Positions 6,683 to 10,587 of a stretch of 10,587 bases of DNA are shown one piece after another. The stretch covers positions 1-10,587 of the forward strand of contig JAIRRK010000058.1 in assembly GCA_031256015.1 (NCBI GenBank), given 5' to 3'. Source of the DNA: Dysgonamonadaceae bacterium (GTDB taxonomy: Bacteria; Bacteroidota; Bacteroidia; Bacteroidales; Azobacteroidaceae). Every line of letters begins with the position of its first letter. The first letter of the stretch is position 1. A program made the translations under genes and the position numbers. The notes under the pieces were generated by a model, which saw nothing but the letters and a program-made list of their open reading frames with translations, had not been told where the DNA came from and did not search any database.

Positions 6683-7540
6683 ATGAAAACAATCGCTATC
6701 CAAGGCGTGAAAGGTGCCTATCACGAAATTGCGGCAAGAGCCTATTTCAGTAAAACACTGAATGAAGAAATAGCTATTTTGCCCTGTAATCAGTTTAAGG
6801 ATATTATCTCGGCATTGAAACGAGATCCTTACTTAATAGGAATCATGGCCATTGAAAATACAATCGCCGGCAGTTTACTTCAAAATCACGAGTTAATCAG
6901 AGAGAGTGACTTGTCTGTCATCGGAGAAAAGAAAATACGAATATCTCATTGTTTGGCAGCCTTGCCCGGAGATACGATTGAAACTGTTTCGGAAATCCAT
7001 TCTCATCCGATTGCATTGATGCAATGCGGCGACTTTTTGAATACGCTTTCGAATGTGAAAGTAGTGGAAGAAGAAGATACTGCGTTGAGTGCAAAGAAAA
7101 TTGCAGAAAAACAATCGAGCGGTCATGCTGCCATTTGCAGTAAAGAAGCCGCCGGACTTTACGGACTGAAAGTGTTGGCCGAAGGCATTGAAACGAATAA
7201 ACGAAATTTCACACGCTTTTTGTTATTGGCCGATCGATGGATGGCAGAAGAATTGGTAAACGAATCGGACGTCAATAAAGCATCGGTTGTTTTTACATTG
7301 CCTCACACCGAAGGAAGCTTGTCTAAAGTGCTGACGATTTTATCTTTTTACGATGTGAATTTAACAAAAATACAATCCCTTCCCATTTTGGGAAGAGAAT
7401 GGGAATATCTTTTTTATGTCGATTTGACTTTCAATAACTTGCTGAAATACAAACAAGGCTTGGAAGCTGTCAGACCTTTGACGAAAGATTTTAAGATATT
7501 GGGAGAATATAAAGAAAACAATCCGGAAGACATAGAATAA
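6683..7540 (+). CDS. pheA: Prephenate dehydratase with ACT domain
   Basis: Converts prephenate to phenylpyruvate, the Phe-specific step. It is a stand-alone dehydratase of 285 residues without a chorismate mutase domain; that activity is supplied two genes downstream. Motifs: GVKGAYHE (8-15) at the usual GxxGxxSE place, AIENTIAGS (56-64), HSHPIALMQC (about 107-116) and the catalytic T177-R178-F179. A C-terminal ACT domain spans about 200-275, with EGSLSKVL (210-217) at the GALxxxL place and KIQSLPILGREWEY where the Phe-binding ESRP motif sits in other enzymes. The variant QSLP is, to my recollection, usual in Bacteroidetes, so feedback inhibition by Phe is likely but not proven. It is the first gene of the operon, directly behind the attenuator. 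The start ATG at 6683 follows the terminator T run by 15 bases, and no Shine-Dalgarno is visible. Confidence 0.95.
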   Translation: MKTIAIQGVKGAYHEIAARAYFSKTLNEEIAILPCNQFKDIISALKRDPYLIGIMAIENTIAGSLLQNHELIRESDLSVIGEKKIRISHCLAALPGDTIETVSEIHSHPIALMQCGDFLNTLSNVKVVEEEDTALSAKKIAEKQSSGHAAICSKEAAGLYGLKVLAEGIETNKRNFTRFLLLADRWMAEELVNESDVNKASVVFTLPHTEGSLSKVLTILSFYDVNLTKIQSLPILGREWEYLFYVDLTFNNLLKYKQGLEAVRPLTKDFKILGEYKENNPEDIE

Positions 7541-7546
7541 GTGTTT

Positions 7547-8710
7547 ATGAAAAAAATTGTACCCGCAAAGCGTTTAAGTTCGGTCAGCGAATATTATTTT
7601 TCGATGAAACTGAAAGAAATTGCCGAAATGAATAAAGCCGGAAAGAATGTAATTAATTTGGGGATAGGAAGTCCGGATTTACCGCCTTCCGAAGAAACCG
7701 TCGATGAGCTTTGTCGTTCGGCGCGAGACAAACAGGCTCACGGTTATCAACCTTATACCGGAATTTCCGAACTGAGGCAAGCGTTTGCCGATTGGTATAA
7801 AAACCGGTATCGTGTCGAATTAAATCCCGATACCGAAATCCAACCGTTAATCGGCTCCAAGGAAGGTATTCTGCATGTTTCTTTGGCATTTCTCAATCCC
7901 GGCGATGCGGTATTGATTCCCAATCCGGGTTATCCGACTTACCGTTCCGTCAGTCATTTGATGGAGGCCGAAATAATTTCCTATGATTTAAAAGACAGCA
8001 ATCGTTGGCAACCCGATTTCGAAGCGTTGGAACGAATGGATTTGTCGAAAGTGAAATTGATGTGGGTCAATTATCCCCACATGCCGACGGGAACAAAGGC
8101 TACGAAAGAAGTGTTCCGAAAATTAGTCGATTTCGGAAAGAAACACGGAATCGTTATCTGCAACGATAATCCTTACAGCTTTATCTTAAATGAATCACCG
8201 ACAAGTATTCTGGAAATTGACGGAGCCAAAGATATTTGTATCGAAATGAATTCGTTGAGCAAATCGCACAACATGCCCGGATGGCGTATGGCCATGTCAG
8301 CTTCGAATCCGCAATTTATTCAATGGATATTGAAAGTAAAAAGTAACATCGACAGCGGACAGTTCAAACCGATGATGCTGGCTGCCGTGAAAGCATTACA
8401 AGCTCCGGATGAATGGTATGCCGAAATAAATGAAGTTTACGGTAAAAGACGAAAAGCAGCCGAAAAGATTTTCAATCTTCTGGACTGCTCCTTTGATCCG
8501 GAACAATCGGGCCTGTTTTTATGGGGGAAAGTTCCCGAAAAATATGAAAGCGGAGAAGAATTGGCTGACAAAATACTGTATGAAGGAAATGTATTTCTCA
8601 CTCCCGGATTCATTTTCGGAAGCAACGGAAATCAATATATACGGATTTCTCTTTGTTGTGATGAAGCAAAATTGGAGGAATCTCTGAATCGAATTAAAAC
8701 AATCATCTAA
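7547..8710 (+). CDS. Class I PLP aminotransferase, probable aromatic or prephenate transaminase
   Basis: A fold-type I aminotransferase of 387 residues, related to aspartate, LL-diaminopimelate and aromatic aminotransferases. Visible sites: PLP lysine K239 in SLSKSHNMPGWRM, D207 and Y210 in the DxxY motif (NDNPYSF), IGSKEG near residue 104, and the carboxylate-binding R366 in YIRIS. The Asn that contacts PLP O3' in the family (second N of NNPTG) is replaced by M179 in NYPHMPTG. I chose ATG 7547 over the GTG at 7541 because it is the normal codon and keeps a short 6-base spacer after pheA; the GTG would directly abut the pheA stop. Its place between pheA and the DAHP synthase gene suggests it transaminates phenylpyruvate and 4-hydroxyphenylpyruvate, or prephenate, with glutamate or aspartate as donor. 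Exact substrate cannot be read from the sequence. Confidence 0.85.
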   Translation: MKKIVPAKRLSSVSEYYFSMKLKEIAEMNKAGKNVINLGIGSPDLPPSEETVDELCRSARDKQAHGYQPYTGISELRQAFADWYKNRYRVELNPDTEIQPLIGSKEGILHVSLAFLNPGDAVLIPNPGYPTYRSVSHLMEAEIISYDLKDSNRWQPDFEALERMDLSKVKLMWVNYPHMPTGTKATKEVFRKLVDFGKKHGIVICNDNPYSFILNESPTSILEIDGAKDICIEMNSLSKSHNMPGWRMAMSASNPQFIQWILKVKSNIDSGQFKPMMLAAVKALQAPDEWYAEINEVYGKRRKAAEKIFNLLDCSFDPEQSGLFLWGKVPEKYESGEELADKILYEGNVFLTPGFIFGSNGNQYIRISLCCDEAKLEESLNRIKTII

Positions 8711-8720
8711 ATAATAAGTC

Positions 8721-9788
8721 ATGGAATTAGAATCGATTTTATTGCCCGGAATAAGTAATCAGAAACCTTTACTGATTGCAGGGCCTTGCAGTGCGGAAAG
8801 TGAAGAACAAGTCATGAATACCGCAAAGGAATTAGTCAACAAAAATATCCGGATTTTCCGGGCGGGGATATGGAAACCCCGAACCAAACCGGGAGGCTTC
8901 GAAGGAGTGGGAACCATCGGACTTCCCTGGTTGGAAAAGGTGAAAAGGGAAACCGGAATGTACATTGCAACGGAAGTCGCCACACGAAATCATGTTCTGG
9001 AAGCAGTTCATTCGGGTATCGATTTGCTTTGGATAGGTGCTCGCACTTCGGCGAACCCTTTTGCCGTTCAGGAATTGGCTGACGCTCTGGCGGAAGTGGG
9101 TTTCACCGGTCCCGTTTTGGTTAAGAACCCGGTTAATCCCGATTTGGAATTATGGATTGGCACCATTGAACGTCTTCACAATGCCGGAATCAGAAAAATA
9201 GGAGCCATTCATCGCGGGTTTAGTTCATATGATAAAAAACTGTATCGGAACTTACCTCAATGGCACATCCCGATTGAATTGAAAAGACGGATTCCCAATT
9301 TGCCGATTATTGTGGATCCGAGTCATATCGGAGGGAAAAGAGAATTGATTGCCCCTTTGTCTCAACAGGCAATGGATATGAACTACGAAGGATTGATGAT
9401 TGAATCGCATTGTTCTCCGGATAATGCTTTGAGTGATAAAGAACAGCAGGTAACGCCGGACGTATTGTCCTATATTGTTAATCTCCTGGTTATTCGGGAT
9501 ACCAAACAATCGACTGAAAATCTAGCGGAACTCCGTCAACAGATTGATATGATTGACGACGACTTGATGTCGATACTCGCTAAGCGGATGCGTGTTTCCC
9601 GGGAAATCGGATTGTATAAAAAAGAACACAATATGCCTGTTCTGCAAACGATAAGATACGATGAAATATTGGAAAAACGGATTGCTCAGGCCAAAGAACT
9701 CGATATTTCGCTCTCTTTTATGAAAATGGTTCTGGAAGCCATCCACGAAGAATCAATCAGACAACAAATTAATATTCTGAATCAATGA
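8721..9788 (+). CDS. Bifunctional DAHP synthase / chorismate mutase (C-terminal AroQ fusion)
   Basis: Catalyses two separated steps: condensation of phosphoenolpyruvate and erythrose 4-phosphate to DAHP, which commits carbon to the shikimate pathway, and rearrangement of chorismate to prephenate. The N-terminal type I-beta DAHP synthase (about 1-255) shows GPCSAES (21-27), KPRTKPGGFEG (52-62), WIGART (104-109), DPSHIGGKRE (199-208) and ESHCSPDNALSD. A short linker leads to an AroQ-type all-helical chorismate mutase (about 268-355) with R272 (LRQQID), KRMRVSREIG, the RYDEILEKR helix and a final EESIRQQ at the places of the E. coli mutase active-site residues. The same domain order is known in Prevotella nigrescens, where the mutase domain mediates inhibition of DAHP synthase by prephenate; similar control is inferred here. 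Symbols aroF, aroG and aroA are used inconsistently for this form. Starts 10 bases after the aminotransferase and overlaps tyrA by 4 bases. Confidence 0.95.
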   Translation: MELESILLPGISNQKPLLIAGPCSAESEEQVMNTAKELVNKNIRIFRAGIWKPRTKPGGFEGVGTIGLPWLEKVKRETGMYIATEVATRNHVLEAVHSGIDLLWIGARTSANPFAVQELADALAEVGFTGPVLVKNPVNPDLELWIGTIERLHNAGIRKIGAIHRGFSSYDKKLYRNLPQWHIPIELKRRIPNLPIIVDPSHIGGKRELIAPLSQQAMDMNYEGLMIESHCSPDNALSDKEQQVTPDVLSYIVNLLVIRDTKQSTENLAELRQQIDMIDDDLMSILAKRMRVSREIGLYKKEHNMPVLQTIRYDEILEKRIAQAKELDISLSFMKMVLEAIHEESIRQQINILNQ

Positions 9789-10561
9789 GAATACAGATTT
9801 TAGGTGCAGGGAAAATGGGTATTTTCTTGGCCGATATTTTAAGCTTGAATCACGAAGTGGCTATTTTCGATTATAATCCGGAAAAGCTGCGGTTTACTTA
9901 TAATTGTGTTCGGTTGAGTCGGCCGGAAGAAATGGCCGACTTCAAACCGGAATTACTGATTAATGCGGCTACGGTTCGGTATACCATCGATGCCTTTGAA
10001 CAGACCTTGCCTTATATTCCGGACAATTGCATCATTTCGGATATTGCTTCCGTAAAAACCGGATTGCATGCCTTTTATAAGAACACCGGAAGGCCGTTTG
10101 TTTCCACCCATCCAATGTTTGGGCCTACTTTCGCCAATATGAGTAATTTATCTTCTGAAAATGCAATTATCATATCGGAGTCGGATCACATGGGAAAGGT
10201 CTTTTTCAGGGATTTATACAGTACCTTGAAATTAAACATTTTCGAATATACTTTTGAAGAACACGATGAAACCATGGCTTATTCGCTTTCCATTCCGTTT
10301 GCTTCGACTTTGGTTTTCGCATCCATCATGAAGCCGCAGGAATCGCCCGGAACCACATTCAAAAAGCACATGGCCATCGCTCGCGGATTAATGTCGGAAG
10401 ACGATTACTTACTGACCGAGATATTGTTTAATCCTCATACTCCAGAACAGTTGGGACAAATAAGAAAAGAATTGGCCGAATTGTTGAAGATAATCGAATC
10501 GAGAGATTCACAAGCAATGAAAGTCTTTTTATCGAGAGTGAGGAAGAAAATAAACGGTTGA
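9785..10561 (+). CDS. tyrA: Prephenate dehydrogenase
   Basis: NAD(P)-dependent oxidative decarboxylation of prephenate to 4-hydroxyphenylpyruvate, the Tyr-specific step. The 258 residues begin with a Rossmann motif GAGKMG (7-12). The family's ISDIASVKTGL, STHPMFGPT with H109, and EEHDETMAYSLSIPF with the expected catalytic H160 follow. There is no ACT or mutase domain, so unlike pheA it shows no visible allosteric module; Tyr control may act through the upstream attenuator and the DAHP synthase/mutase. The start codon overlaps the preceding stop as ATGA (9785-9788), indicating translational coupling. It is the last gene of the operon, since a hairpin begins at its stop codon. Confidence 0.93.
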   Translation: MRIQILGAGKMGIFLADILSLNHEVAIFDYNPEKLRFTYNCVRLSRPEEMADFKPELLINAATVRYTIDAFEQTLPYIPDNCIISDIASVKTGLHAFYKNTGRPFVSTHPMFGPTFANMSNLSSENAIIISESDHMGKVFFRDLYSTLKLNIFEYTFEEHDETMAYSLSIPFASTLVFASIMKPQESPGTTFKKHMAIARGLMSEDDYLLTEILFNPHTPEQLGQIRKELAELLKIIESRDSQAMKVFLSRVRKKING

Positions 10562-10587
10562 CCTGCGCGGAGCGCAGGTTTCTTCTT
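10561..10587 (+). terminator. Probable intrinsic terminator of the aromatic operon
   Basis: ACCTGCGC (10561-10568) pairs perfectly with GCGCAGGT (10572-10579) around a 3-base loop, giving a GC-rich 8-bp stem followed by TTTCTTCTT up to the window edge. The T tract is interrupted by C and may continue outside. The first base of the stem is the last base of the tyrA stop codon. Confidence 0.7.

Noticed and set aside
7541..7546. Alternative GTG start for the aminotransferase
   Set aside because: It directly abuts the pheA stop codon and adds only two residues; the ATG at 7547 is the more natural start.
1..10587. Insertion sequences, tRNA or rRNA genes, and CRISPR arrays
   Set aside because: No transposase, terminal inverted repeats, regularly spaced repeats or tRNA-like cloverleaf sequences were seen.

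Overview
The window looks like chromosomal DNA from a member of the Bacteroidetes, probably the order Bacteroidales. Four things point there. Intergenic regions carry the phylum's TAnnTTTG promoter element. Start codons lack Shine-Dalgarno sequences. A two-subunit 2-oxoacid:ferredoxin oxidoreductase suggests an anaerobic or microaerophilic lifestyle. DAHP synthase is fused to a C-terminal chorismate mutase, a form known from Prevotella and Porphyromonas relatives. Genus cannot be decided from the sequence. All recognised genes are on the + strand.

Layout. (1) 1-1062: alanine dehydrogenase family gene, cut at its 5' end by the window edge. (2) 1129-4000: korA-korB, a tight two-gene operon for 2-oxoglutarate:ferredoxin oxidoreductase, preceded by a good promoter element. 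(3) 4098-6272: a secreted 724-residue protein with repeated W-x-F (ricin/beta-trefoil-like) modules, one Ig-like segment and a C-terminal motif resembling Bacteroidales sorting tails. It is followed by a strong intrinsic terminator. (4) 6457-6682: a promoter and a leader region of about 190 nt. (5) 6683-10561: four closely spaced genes: pheA (prephenate dehydratase), a class I aminotransferase, DAHP synthase/chorismate mutase, and tyrA (prephenate dehydrogenase), closed by a hairpin that begins at the tyrA stop codon.

The aromatic operon holds the committing step (DAHP synthase), the branch-point step (chorismate mutase), both prephenate branches (dehydratase toward Phe, dehydrogenase toward Tyr) and a candidate aminotransferase for the final step. 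It therefore has the Phe/Tyr-specific steps but not the common shikimate steps.

The most interesting element is the leader upstream of pheA. It encodes an unannotated 24-residue peptide (6526-6600) in which residues 4-15 read FYFTYSFYYFYF, 10 of 12 aromatic. It is followed by an intrinsic terminator (6633-6667). The last codons of the peptide (6584-6594) are a near copy of the terminator's 3' arm, so they can pair with its 5' arm to form an antiterminator. This is the full architecture of ribosome-mediated transcription attenuation, here apparently sensing both Phe and Tyr, the two end products of the downstream operon.
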